Source: CAXBNB01 sp040151475 (lineage in GTDB: Bacteria > Bacteroidota > Bacteroidia > Cytophagales > Cyclobacteriaceae). Taken from it: a stretch of 60,131 nt of DNA. The stretch spans positions 1 through 60,131 of the forward strand of contig NZ_JBDKWG010000128.1 of NCBI RefSeq assembly GCF_040151475.1, given 5' to 3'. Positions 26,379-34,984 of this stretch are shown here, one piece after another (the first letter of the stretch is position 1; each line of letters starts with the position of its first letter). Below the pieces are notes generated by a model. The model was not told the DNA's origin and ran no database searches. It saw nothing but the letters and a program-made list of their open reading frames with translations. The translations under genes were made by a program, and so were the position numbers.

Positions 26379-28724
26379 CTATTTTTTCGTATGCAACACC
26401 AATGGCATACTTTTTTGATTTCTAAAGACTTTCAGGTTCAATCTTCCTTTCCAATTGTGTACCTGATAAGCTTTCATTAGCCCTTGAATGCCCTCTATTT
26501 CTACACCTTCACAACTGATAACCACATCTCCAACTTGAATATCGGAATTTGAAACCACAGAGTTTTCATCGATAGTCAAAATCAATACTCCCGCTGTTTT
26601 ACTCAATCCTGAAGCAGAACGCTCAGCCATCGTTTCAATATTTTTAATCTCAGCACCCAGCCAATTCATTTTCAGAGATTTAGAACTATTATCCGAAACC
26701 GACCATACTAAGGGAATGAAAGGTGTTTTGGCTATTTGCTTCAAAGCACTCCTTTTTACCCCAAAATCGTCCATTGGAAAATAGTTAAACCCAATGCTCA
26801 AAGCTGGAGACTCTTCCCTGACATTAAAATTACCGTGCCCGGCATCAATGAAGAGAGGATCGCCATACGCACTGTGCTGATCTACTCCTTTTGATTGCGC
26901 ATCTTTTAATGCTACTTCATCCGGAAACAAATTGTAATCGACTTCTTTCCCCCACCCTGACAATCGGATGTCAGCATGCCCAGACAATACAATATTTCGT
27001 CTAAATACGTCTTCACTGTTTTTAAACCAAACATGAGGATGAAATCCATTGTTTACCATGACATTGTTTTCAACAGTTCTATAAAAACCTTCCCTCAGTT
27101 TAATTCCACCATTCAAACATAAGTTATTGTATATTTTATAATTGGATGAACCATCATCCAGGTCAATATCCCAACCATGATCGCATCTGAACCTATTGTT
27201 TCTGATAATGGTGGTATGAATAGCATCCCATTTTGGCATGTCAGGTAGGCTGTCTGTCAATTGATCCAGCCTGCCCCTGTCAGGATGCCAAAACCTGTCT
27301 CTACCCCAGGAATTGAAAGACCCGTGATCGCCGGATTCCAACACAGTATCGAATACATCATTGAATTCAATAATATGTCCTCCCCAGGTACCTTCACTGA
27401 TGTTGATTCCAGCTCTGGGAACTTCGTAAATACTGTTGTAGCTTACAGTAATATCCATCGCCATAGATATCTGAACACCCGCAGTTTGTTTCTCAATTCG
27501 TCCGGTTCTGTAAATCAAATTATCATCCACAACGCATTGTGCCGGATATTGATTGTTAGCAGGGCCTTTAACTGTATCCATTTCGGCAATTGGCACAAAC
27601 TGACTATACTGAAAAGAAGGAGAACGTACTGCACTCGGATCACCAACAAAAGTGATGCCTGTTGCTCCGCAATCATGAATATGATTTCCTCTGATTTCAA
27701 CTCCTCTATTATACCTACTCACCACGATGACATTTCCTCCAAGGTTGGTAAATTCACAATTTTTTATTGACACATTTTCTGCTCCTTCAATAAAAACAGC
27801 TCCGCCTCTATACATAGTCCAATCACTACGCAACAAAGGTTCATATTTTTCCATAAATGTCCTTTGCGCATGTTCGAATCGAATGCCTTCAATCGTTACG
27901 TTTTTTACAGGATTGTCTTCTATTCCCAAAATATTGATCAAATGCTTTTGTGTTACCCCTTCGAAAACAGCTTTTTCAATATCAATGCCTTCAGTCGGCC
28001 AATAGTACAGCTTATTGTCATCGGACAAATACCATTCGCCCGAACTGTCAAGTTCTTCCAGAACATTTTCGACCATTCTATACTTTTCATGCATTGCGGA
28101 TGGGCGGTTGTTTTGATGACCACCGGATAAAACAGGCTCACCATTTTCCTTCAAACCAGTAATAGTATAATGAAAATCACCCCACTCACCGCTGTGCATG
28201 GCGTGCACAATAGCACCAACAGGATCCTTCCACCCCTGAATTCTCACAGGATCAATTGCATCTGCCGCATGCCCCTGCCAATGTCCCCCTTCTTCATCAT
28301 AGTTGGGATACCTGGCCAATATTTGCTGTTTTCCACTCACGTAAAACTGATCGAAATTGGCTTGCTTCGACACATCGGCTACCATGATCTGTCCTTCGTA
28401 TTGATTCCAATTCAAGTCAAGCACTTTAGAGCCCTTCACTACTACTTCACCAGCTCCAATAATCTTAACGCCATTCATTTTGGGAGAAATTTCAATTGGC
28501 GCATCAAGTCTGTATTCTCCAGAAGCCATGTGAATAGTTGCCTGAATCCCCTGAAACTTCTCTACTTCCGCCAAAGCATCCTGAACGCTGCTAAAAGGAG
28601 ATTCTTTGCTTCCTTCATTGTCAGGTTGCCCGTTTGGACTTATATAAAGTTCTAATGATTCCGGTTGACATCCAGATAATAAAAAGATAATTGAAGCAAA
28701 AATGATGAGTAAATTGTTTCTCAT
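26379..28724 (-). CDS. Right-handed beta-helix glycosidase-like lipoprotein with PDZ (GH141-like)
   Basis: The 781-residue lipoprotein (lipobox LLSGC, Cys19) starts with a DUF1565-like segment (LYISPNGQPDNEGSKESPFS). A right-handed parallel beta-helix covers about 230-640, with many N-x-I/V turns. The segments SGDHGSFNSWGRDRFWHPD and GWDIDLDDGSSNYKIYNN are shared with GH141-type proteins, a family that includes alpha-L-fucosidases. A C-terminal PDZ domain (about 685-775, GVLILTIDENSVVSNSDIQ, GDVVIS) is also visible. Context with GH29 and GH95 supports fucosidase activity, but the GH141 assignment rests on remembered motifs. Confidence 0.7.
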   Translation of the reverse strand: MRNNLLIIFASIIFLLSGCQPESLELYISPNGQPDNEGSKESPFSSVQDALAEVEKFQGIQATIHMASGEYRLDAPIEISPKMNGVKIIGAGEVVVKGSKVLDLNWNQYEGQIMVADVSKQANFDQFYVSGKQQILARYPNYDEEGGHWQGHAADAIDPVRIQGWKDPVGAIVHAMHSGEWGDFHYTITGLKENGEPVLSGGHQNNRPSAMHEKYRMVENVLEELDSSGEWYLSDDNKLYYWPTEGIDIEKAVFEGVTQKHLINILGIEDNPVKNVTIEGIRFEHAQRTFMEKYEPLLRSDWTMYRGGAVFIEGAENVSIKNCEFTNLGGNVIVVSRYNRGVEIRGNHIHDCGATGITFVGDPSAVRSPSFQYSQFVPIAEMDTVKGPANNQYPAQCVVDDNLIYRTGRIEKQTAGVQISMAMDITVSYNSIYEVPRAGINISEGTWGGHIIEFNDVFDTVLESGDHGSFNSWGRDRFWHPDRGRLDQLTDSLPDMPKWDAIHTTIIRNNRFRCDHGWDIDLDDGSSNYKIYNNLCLNGGIKLREGFYRTVENNVMVNNGFHPHVWFKNSEDVFRRNIVLSGHADIRLSGWGKEVDYNLFPDEVALKDAQSKGVDQHSAYGDPLFIDAGHGNFNVREESPALSIGFNYFPMDDFGVKRSALKQIAKTPFIPLVWSVSDNSSKSLKMNWLGAEIKNIETMAERSASGLSKTAGVLILTIDENSVVSNSDIQVGDVVISCEGVEIEGIQGLMKAYQVHNWKGRLNLKVFRNQKSMPLVLHTKK

Positions 28725-29024
28725 AAATAGTATAGTTATAGCTTATTTTAGCTCCAAAAAAATCAATTCTTTACTCTCTACAAATGAGTAAATCAAGAAT
28801 CATTTTGAAATAGATTCTAATTCTTCCGTTCTGATTTTTACTAATAAAACAGGCACTGACTTTAACCTTCAAAACTAAGATTTGATATGAAAATTCTCTA
28901 CAAGTTATTGCGCCCTTTATAATACTTTTTTTGCCGTCTGATGAAAATATTCTGACTATTATGAGATAAAGGTGTAACCATGCCCTCTCTCATTTTAAAA
29001 ATACAGAGAAGTTAATTCTACTGA
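28725..29024. other. 300-bp intergenic region with a promoter for the beta-helix gene
   Basis: No gene. On the minus strand TAGTTTTG at 28870-28877 fits the TAnnTTTG promoter element for the gene starting at 28724. About 30 bp further upstream is TTATTGCGCC (28905-28914, plus-strand reading), which recurs exactly at 13486-13495, upstream of the first GH20 gene. Nothing else stands out. Confidence 0.4.
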
Positions 29025-31379
29025 TTAATAAACAACCAACTCATCAATTGATATTCTTGAAGCACTTCCTGCCCTGTGATGCCCTTCAGGAATTGGGTTA
29101 ACGCTTTTTGCTTTTATCCTCATAGCTTTAACAATTGTTTTCGGAAAACTCACTTCAGTAGTCACTTTATTTCTTCCCTGAGTGTGACTGGCAAGAATCT
29201 GTTCTGTTTCACCCAGCTTTGTAAATGATTTCCCGTCTTTTGAACCATAAACCTCGACATTCTCAGGAAGATAGATTCCACTGATGGTCATGCGTAAAGT
29301 AGTCATTTTAAACTTTTCAATTTCAGTCAGTGTATCAAAAACAACATCCAACTCTACGTCTCCGTTAATACCCTGCCATGCCGGATCTCCGGCATTCAAC
29401 TTCGCATAATTCAAGTCCACCAATGCACTAACCCCTGCCGTACTCTTCTGCTTTGATGTTGGTGAATTGTAAACCACTTGAGCTCCATAGGCTTTGTGAA
29501 CCGGGAAACTCATTTCTGATATATTTCCAATCTGCACCCCATCCAAAAAAGTAGTGGCTTTAATCACTGTAGTTTTATCAATAGGAAAGGTTGATTCGTA
29601 TTTATTGGAATTCATTGTAGGAATGCTTCCATCCAGAGTATAATAAATATCAAGTCCTTCTACTTCTGTTTTCATGCTTATATCTATTCCACCATTATTT
29701 CCTTCATGCTCTATCCATACATTGAATGCACTGGTAGCATAGCGTTCTCCTTCTGCATCCAAGCGTCGAAACTGTGGCAATAACCTCCTTGTAAAACCCA
29801 TCCAGTTTTTTGATTTCTCAGCCGTCCAGCCATTTTCAGCTATCGCATATAATCTGGGAAAAGTCATATAAGTCAATTTACCCCAATCTCCAATTGATTC
29901 AGTCCATAAGTTACCCTGAACGCCAAGTACATGCCTGCCCTGCTCTTGTGTCAAGCTATCCGAAATGATTTTGTACTCATAAGCATCCTTAAGAAAGCTG
30001 TATGAATAACCAAGATTTGGCTCCAGATCATCATGCCCTTGCTTCAAATCCAGGTAACAATACTTGTTGGGAGTCATGATTACGTCATGCCCGGCTCTGG
30101 CTGCTGCTATTCCACCTTTTTCACCTCTCCATGACATTACAGTAGCATTTGGAGCCAAACCACCTTCCAGTATTTCATCCCAACCTATCATATCTTTACC
30201 ACGAGCATTCACTATATCTTCTACCCGTTTGATAAAATAACTTTGCAATTCATGCTCGTCCAACAAACCTTCATCTTTGATCCTCCTTTGGCAATCAGGA
30301 TCTTTTTTCCATGAGAGTTTATTGCACTCATCCCCACCAATATGGATATAATTAAAAGGAAACAAATCCATTACTTCTCCTAACACATCTCTTACAAACT
30401 TGAAGGTGACTTCTTTGCCGGGACAATAAGTATTGTCTTTGTACACACCACCGGTGGCCACATAAAATGGGCCGCCTGTACATGATATTTCAGGATAAGC
30501 AGCAATAGTAGCCTGAGAATGTCCGGGCATATCAATCTCCGGTACCACTTCTATGAAAAGTGCTTTAGCATAAGCAACAATTTCTTTAATTTCTTTTTGA
30601 GTATAGAATCCACCATAAGTAGGCGTCTCACCTGGTTGCTGGACTGGCCGTCCCCACCAATTTGAAATGGACTCATCGGTAACATTATAATCCATTCGCC
30701 AGGCTCCTACTGAGGTCAGTTTAGGATAATTCTTTATCTCAATACGCCATCCCTGATCATCTGCCAAATGCCAATGAAAACGGTTGAGTTTCATTTCAGC
30801 CATAAAATCCAATACCCTTTTGACATCTTCCACGCCGAAAAAATGCCTCGAAACATCGAGCATGTAGCCTCGCCAGCCAAAACGTGGTTCATCTATAATT
30901 GAAACAGCAGGTATCACTACCGGAATATCCTTTTGAACTGTTCCTGCCGACAATTGAGTAGGCATTAGTTGTTTCAAAGATTGTATTCCATAAAACAAAC
31001 CCGAAGCAGATTCTGCTTTTATCGCTATTCCTTTGTCAGTCACATTGAGCGTATAAGCCTCACTTTTTTTATTTCCTGCTTTCAATTCTAAAAGAATGCT
31101 GTTTTCCTGAATTTCATTCTCCGTAGTATTGTCAACAGACAATGCAAACCCCGAACTTCCTTCAAGTACTGAATTGAAATACCTGACCACAGGGCTGATC
31201 TCTGACACCTCTCCCAAAAGCAACAATTCGGTTTTGTCATTGATCACAAAATACCCATCCCCCAATGTGAGAGATGTTGGCTGAGGAATAATTGCCACTT
31301 CTTCAATATTTTCTATCTTAGGTTGAGACTGACAAGCAATCAAGACTATTGATACCAAAGGAATCCACTTTTTTAACAT
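29025..31379 (-). CDS. GH20 beta-N-acetylhexosaminidase with C-terminal binding domains, lipoprotein
   Basis: The 784-residue lipoprotein (lipobox VLIAC, Cys16) has the GH20b domain (about 28-160) and the barrel starting FGWRGYMLDVSRHFF. HWHLADDQGWRIEI lies at 203-216 and the catalytic Asp350-Glu351 in HIGGDECNK. After the barrel are a chitobiase C-terminal-like Fn3 segment (YYTLDGSIPTMNSNKYE) and an F5/8 type C-like domain (about 640-784). It differs from the 550-residue GH20 at 11794-13446 by these extra modules, which suggests different positions on the same polymer. Confidence 0.92.
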   Translation of the reverse strand: MLKKWIPLVSIVLIACQSQPKIENIEEVAIIPQPTSLTLGDGYFVINDKTELLLLGEVSEISPVVRYFNSVLEGSSGFALSVDNTTENEIQENSILLELKAGNKKSEAYTLNVTDKGIAIKAESASGLFYGIQSLKQLMPTQLSAGTVQKDIPVVIPAVSIIDEPRFGWRGYMLDVSRHFFGVEDVKRVLDFMAEMKLNRFHWHLADDQGWRIEIKNYPKLTSVGAWRMDYNVTDESISNWWGRPVQQPGETPTYGGFYTQKEIKEIVAYAKALFIEVVPEIDMPGHSQATIAAYPEISCTGGPFYVATGGVYKDNTYCPGKEVTFKFVRDVLGEVMDLFPFNYIHIGGDECNKLSWKKDPDCQRRIKDEGLLDEHELQSYFIKRVEDIVNARGKDMIGWDEILEGGLAPNATVMSWRGEKGGIAAARAGHDVIMTPNKYCYLDLKQGHDDLEPNLGYSYSFLKDAYEYKIISDSLTQEQGRHVLGVQGNLWTESIGDWGKLTYMTFPRLYAIAENGWTAEKSKNWMGFTRRLLPQFRRLDAEGERYATSAFNVWIEHEGNNGGIDISMKTEVEGLDIYYTLDGSIPTMNSNKYESTFPIDKTTVIKATTFLDGVQIGNISEMSFPVHKAYGAQVVYNSPTSKQKSTAGVSALVDLNYAKLNAGDPAWQGINGDVELDVVFDTLTEIEKFKMTTLRMTISGIYLPENVEVYGSKDGKSFTKLGETEQILASHTQGRNKVTTEVSFPKTIVKAMRIKAKSVNPIPEGHHRAGSASRISIDELVVY

Positions 31380-31502
31380 TTTATTCAGTAGTTAGATTTG
31401 AAATTCATTGATTTTGGTTAACACACACTCAACACAAATATGGGTGACATTATTGAGAATAATACAGAAGGAGTTTTATTTCTAATATGACTATTTTTAA
31501 CA

Positions 31503-32273
31503 ATGGAAAAAGGAAATGTAACATTAGAAGTCGAAAATAATATCGGCACCATCACATTTACACACCCACAAAGCAATACACTGCCAAGCCAACTTTTAGA
31601 GTTGCTCACTCATACCTTAACCAATGCAGGTAAAGATGACAGCATCAAAGTAATTATACTAAAAAGTGGTGGAAATAAAGCATTCTGTGCCGGAGCGAAT
31701 TTCGATGAACTTATTTCTATATCTGATTTTGAGATGGGACACAATTTCTTTCTTGGATTTGCGAATGTGATCAACGCAATCAGGCTCTGTCCTAAACTGG
31801 TGATAGGCCGGGTTCAGGGAAAAACAGTTGGAGGTGGTGTAGGATTGGCTGCTGCTGCTGATTATTGCCTGGCGTGTACCTCTGCGATGATTAAACTTAG
31901 TGAGTTAACAATAGGGATTGGGCCTTTTGTAATAGCTCCGGTGGTGGAAAGAAAAATTGGATTTTCTGCTTTGTCTCAATTGACAATAAATGCTACAGAA
32001 TGGAAAAATCCTGAATGGGCGAAATCCAAGGGACTGTATGCCGAGGTATATGAAACCACGGATGAATTAGACGAGGCGGTGAACAAATTAGCTGTTCAAC
32101 TTAGCCGCTCCAACCCCGAAGCAATGCGCTCATTGAAAAAGATGTTTTGGAAAAACACTGAAAATTGGAATGAGTTATTGAGCGAACAAGCAGCTATCAG
32201 TGGAAAGTTGGTGCTTTCTGATTTCTCAAAAAAGGCAATTGAAAACTTCAAAAGTAAAATGGTAAAAAAATAG
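31503..32273 (+). CDS. Enoyl-CoA hydratase/isomerase (crotonase) family protein
   Basis: The 256-residue protein has crotonase-fold signatures: the CoA/oxyanion-hole loop GGNKAFCAGANFDEL, KTVGGGVGLAAAADY, and the catalytic-Glu region KLSELTIGIGPF. The first of the two usual glutamates (in GGGxE) is replaced by Gly, so it may be an isomerase or specialised hydratase and not a classical enoyl-CoA hydratase. It is alone on the plus strand inside the glycan locus and ends in a terminator whose stem begins at its stop codon. No link to glycan use is evident. Confidence 0.82.
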   Translation: MEKGNVTLEVENNIGTITFTHPQSNTLPSQLLELLTHTLTNAGKDDSIKVIILKSGGNKAFCAGANFDELISISDFEMGHNFFLGFANVINAIRLCPKLVIGRVQGKTVGGGVGLAAAADYCLACTSAMIKLSELTIGIGPFVIAPVVERKIGFSALSQLTINATEWKNPEWAKSKGLYAEVYETTDELDEAVNKLAVQLSRSNPEAMRSLKKMFWKNTENWNELLSEQAAISGKLVLSDFSKKAIENFKSKMVKK

Positions 32274-32300
32274 CAGTCAAAATTCTGACTGCTATTTTAA
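32268..32300. terminator. Bidirectional terminator between convergent genes
   Basis: TAGCAGTCA (32271-32279) and TGACTGCTA (32286-32294) form a perfect 9-bp stem with a 6-base loop, flanked by A-rich and T-rich runs. The stop codon of the crotonase gene is the first three bases of the stem. The oxidoreductase gene ends at 32323 on the other strand, so the hairpin can serve both. Confidence 0.8.
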
Positions 32301-32322
32301 CTATTTCTATTGAATTATTAGC

Positions 32323-33699
32323 TTATACACTTTCTGGAACAATATAAGGATATCTATACTTTCTTGTCAACATTAAATCTGCTGCTTCATTGTCAATGAA
32401 TTGTTCAAATTCACCATTGAATTTTAAAGTTTCCCCAACTCTCATAGCAATATTTGCAATGTGAGGAAGAACAGTTGACATGTGGCCTGTTTCTATGTCG
32501 CAGTTCAAATCAAAACGATTTCCAGAACGAACTCCATCTATAAAGTTGCCAAAGTGACCCTTACTGTCTGGTGCAGTACGGAACGTCTGATCTCCACCAA
32601 CAGCAGCACCTGCTCCCATGTCAGATCCGGCAAATGGTTCTTTATCACGGCCTTTATATGCCTTCCAGGTGCTACCATTCACTTCCATCCATCCTTCAGT
32701 GCCATAAAACATGTTCCCGATTTTGATGCCTTCATTTGACTCAGCGTTGGTATATCTTCCACGTGTTTCAAATTCCAGTATTTTTCCATCTGCATACTCA
32801 AATGTTGAAATTTGAGTGTTAGGAGTTTCCTGAGAGCATTCTTTTGGAGAAATACCATATATACCACCCATAGACTGAACTTTAACCGGGTGAACTTTTT
32901 TGTTTAGCCCCCAACGTGCTACATCAAATTGGTGGGGGCCCTGATTTCCGGTATCTCCATTTCCGGTATCCCAGTGCCAGTGCCAGTTATAATGTCCTTT
33001 TTTCTCGTTGTATGGACGATAAGACGCAGGCCCTAACCACAGGTCATAATTTAAAGTTGACGGAGGATTACTGTCTTTAGCAATTCCAAAAGAATCACGT
33101 GGTTTGAAACAAGTTCCGCGAGACATATATACTTCACCTATACCACCATCGTGCAAGAAATTCATTGCCTGCATTACATTGCTGATAGATCGGTTTTGAA
33201 ATCCAACCTGAACAACCCTGTTGTACTTCCGGGCTGCTTCAATCATTTTTCTACCTTCCCATACATTGTGAGAACTTGGTTTTTCAACATAAACATGCTT
33301 ACCTGCCTGACAAGCCCAAATAGCTGCCAATGCATGCCAGTGATTAGGTGTTGCGATAACTACAGCATCAATTTCTTTATCTTCATAAAGTTTGCGCATG
33401 TCTGTCACTGTACCCGGCTTATTGCCTTTTTGATTCTCTCCGGCCATTTTTGCTCTTTCGGCAAAAAATTGTGAATCAACATCACAAATCGTTTTGACCA
33501 TTACACCATCGTTGTACATTTTGGAGAAATTGTCTAACAAACTTTCTCCCCTACCTCTGATTCCTACCGATCCGAGTATTATCCTGTCGTTTGCTCCTAA
33601 TATGTTTCCGTATGATTTTGCAGAAAATGCTGTCGCCCCCAAAGCCACTCCAGCCGCTCCTACTGCTGTCTTTTTGATAAAACTTCGTCTGTCACTCAT
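32323..33699 (-). CDS. Gfo/Idh/MocA family oxidoreductase with Tat signal
   Basis: The 458-residue protein starts with a twin-arginine type signal (MSDRRSFIKKTAVGAAGVAL). The Rossmann NAD(P) domain is at about 40-165, with the EKP segment KHVYVEKPSSHNVWEG. The C-terminal domain carries WHWHWDTGNGDTGNQGPHQ, where the conserved His residues lie. Family knowledge: this exported type oxidises or epimerises sugars or glycosides, often holding its cofactor tightly; the substrate is not known. It follows the PmoA-like gene by 43 bp and likely shares its LacI-type operator. Confidence 0.85.
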   Translation of the reverse strand: MSDRRSFIKKTAVGAAGVALGATAFSAKSYGNILGANDRIILGSVGIRGRGESLLDNFSKMYNDGVMVKTICDVDSQFFAERAKMAGENQKGNKPGTVTDMRKLYEDKEIDAVVIATPNHWHALAAIWACQAGKHVYVEKPSSHNVWEGRKMIEAARKYNRVVQVGFQNRSISNVMQAMNFLHDGGIGEVYMSRGTCFKPRDSFGIAKDSNPPSTLNYDLWLGPASYRPYNEKKGHYNWHWHWDTGNGDTGNQGPHQFDVARWGLNKKVHPVKVQSMGGIYGISPKECSQETPNTQISTFEYADGKILEFETRGRYTNAESNEGIKIGNMFYGTEGWMEVNGSTWKAYKGRDKEPFAGSDMGAGAAVGGDQTFRTAPDSKGHFGNFIDGVRSGNRFDLNCDIETGHMSTVLPHIANIAMRVGETLKFNGEFEQFIDNEAADLMLTRKYRYPYIVPESV

Positions 33700-33742
33700 G
33701 TCTATTCTGTATTTCGTATTGTTAAATTATTTTAATTAAGGT

Positions 33743-34771
33743 TTATTGGAAGGATTGAGCCAACTTTTCGATTTCATCAACAGTTGGATCGCCGGTAAAG
33801 ACAGCCAATCTATACTTGAATGTTACTGAATCTCCTTTTTTCAGACTGAAATTCAATTCTTCCTCTCCATCGGAAAAAATCTTTTGCCCCAAAGTATTGG
33901 CAGCAAACAACCCATAGGTACGGGCATGCCAGTAAGTAGGGTAACCAACATTATCTTTGTGATCAAAAATAACAATGGCTACTTTTTCACCATTCATTAT
34001 GCCGGATAATTTCATCCATGTAGCACGGGTTCCCCATACATCCCCTCCTTCTATTCCTTCGCTGCTCAGGTAATTGCCTGATACGTTTGAGTTGTCGGGA
34101 GAAGCTACTTTAGTGATCTTGCCATGAGAATCTGAAAGCTCCAGAGCTTTGTCGCTTGGAAGTTCCAATTCACGGGTTACCCTTATAGCAAACATTCCTT
34201 CCTTGTTGTCAGTGAAAGTAACTTTATCAACTTTAGCGGTCAAAGTACTTGTACGGTCAATAATACGCACATTCTCAGTTGCTGAAAATTTAAATTGTGT
34301 GGACTCATCCAGCAAAGTGTTGCCAGAGTTATCATTCCACTTTGATGTAGTAGATAAAGACGCTTCTCCTGTACCACTTTTTATTTTCTTGGTTTTCTGA
34401 TGTCTAATGGTACCATAACCATCTAATTTTTCCGGTGCAATGGCTTCAGAATTATTCCAGAAATCCAATCCGTTGACATCACCATAGTTAAACCAGATAC
34501 CTACATGGTGTGGATGATCGACACGTTCTCCAGCTTTATTTTTTAGGGGAAAGTTTCTTGTTACTTCATTTCCTCCGGGAGTAACCACAGGCCAAAGTAC
34601 GGGCTTCATAATTTCATTTGGGTAGATGTATGAGGTAAATAATTTTCCATCAACAAGAACATCTATTTTCTGCTTGGCCTCATCCGGAACGATTTTTATT
34701 TCCGGAGATTTTTGACTGACTCCATTGTACCCAATTAAAATCAGAGACATAAAAAGTAAACTTAATTTCAT
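33743..34771 (-). CDS. PmoA-like (DUF6807) family exported protein
   Basis: I take the Met at 34771 as start, because it begins a clean signal peptide (MKLSLLFMSLILIG...). The upstream Met at 34840 would add an unlikely leader. The mature protein shows the PmoA-type core HPHHVGIWFNYGDVNGLDFW, with later segments ATWMKLSGIMNGEKVAIVIF and YWHARTYGLFAANTLG. Despite the database name, the family has no shown link to methane oxidation and is common next to Gfo/Idh oxidoreductases in sugar loci. Function unknown. The promoter with a palindromic operator is at 34887-34924. Confidence 0.78.
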   Translation of the reverse strand: MKLSLLFMSLILIGYNGVSQKSPEIKIVPDEAKQKIDVLVDGKLFTSYIYPNEIMKPVLWPVVTPGGNEVTRNFPLKNKAGERVDHPHHVGIWFNYGDVNGLDFWNNSEAIAPEKLDGYGTIRHQKTKKIKSGTGEASLSTTSKWNDNSGNTLLDESTQFKFSATENVRIIDRTSTLTAKVDKVTFTDNKEGMFAIRVTRELELPSDKALELSDSHGKITKVASPDNSNVSGNYLSSEGIEGGDVWGTRATWMKLSGIMNGEKVAIVIFDHKDNVGYPTYWHARTYGLFAANTLGQKIFSDGEEELNFSLKKGDSVTFKYRLAVFTGDPTVDEIEKLAQSFQ

Positions 34772-34886
34772 AATGTGATTCATATATGTTGTGCTAAAAT
34801 TAGTGTTCAATAAAAAAGAAAATACTTTCCTAAATACCAAACTCTTTTGGTAATCAGAATACAGTAATTGTTATTGCCGTTTGAGT

Positions 34887-34924
34887 CAAAAGTAGTGCCA
34901 TATTTAATATTTTGCAAGCGCTTG
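34887..34924 (-). promoter_or_regulatory. LacI-type operator overlapping the promoter of the PmoA-like/oxidoreductase operon
   Basis: Minus-strand TACTTTTG (34887-34894) is the TAnnTTTG box. Twenty bases upstream is the perfect palindrome CAAGCGCTTG (34915-34924), sitting on the expected -33 element. The spacing and much of the intervening sequence are the same as at 37990-38028. The CG-centred palindrome is typical of LacI-family operators, and such a regulator is encoded at 38158-39204. Confidence 0.75.
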
Positions 34925-34984
34925 TTTACTATTGATCAACTTATTGCAAACTTCAAACAATATACTATGAAATAGCCAGGTAAA

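Noticed and set aside
27261..27770. 169-codon plus-strand frame
   Set aside because: Antisense to the beta-helix gene; Asn/Ser/His-rich composition comes from the beta-helix repeats on the other strand.
33743..34771. PmoA name taken as methane monooxygenase
   Set aside because: The protein is a soluble exported DUF6807-type protein in a sugar locus, with no other methane-oxidation genes.
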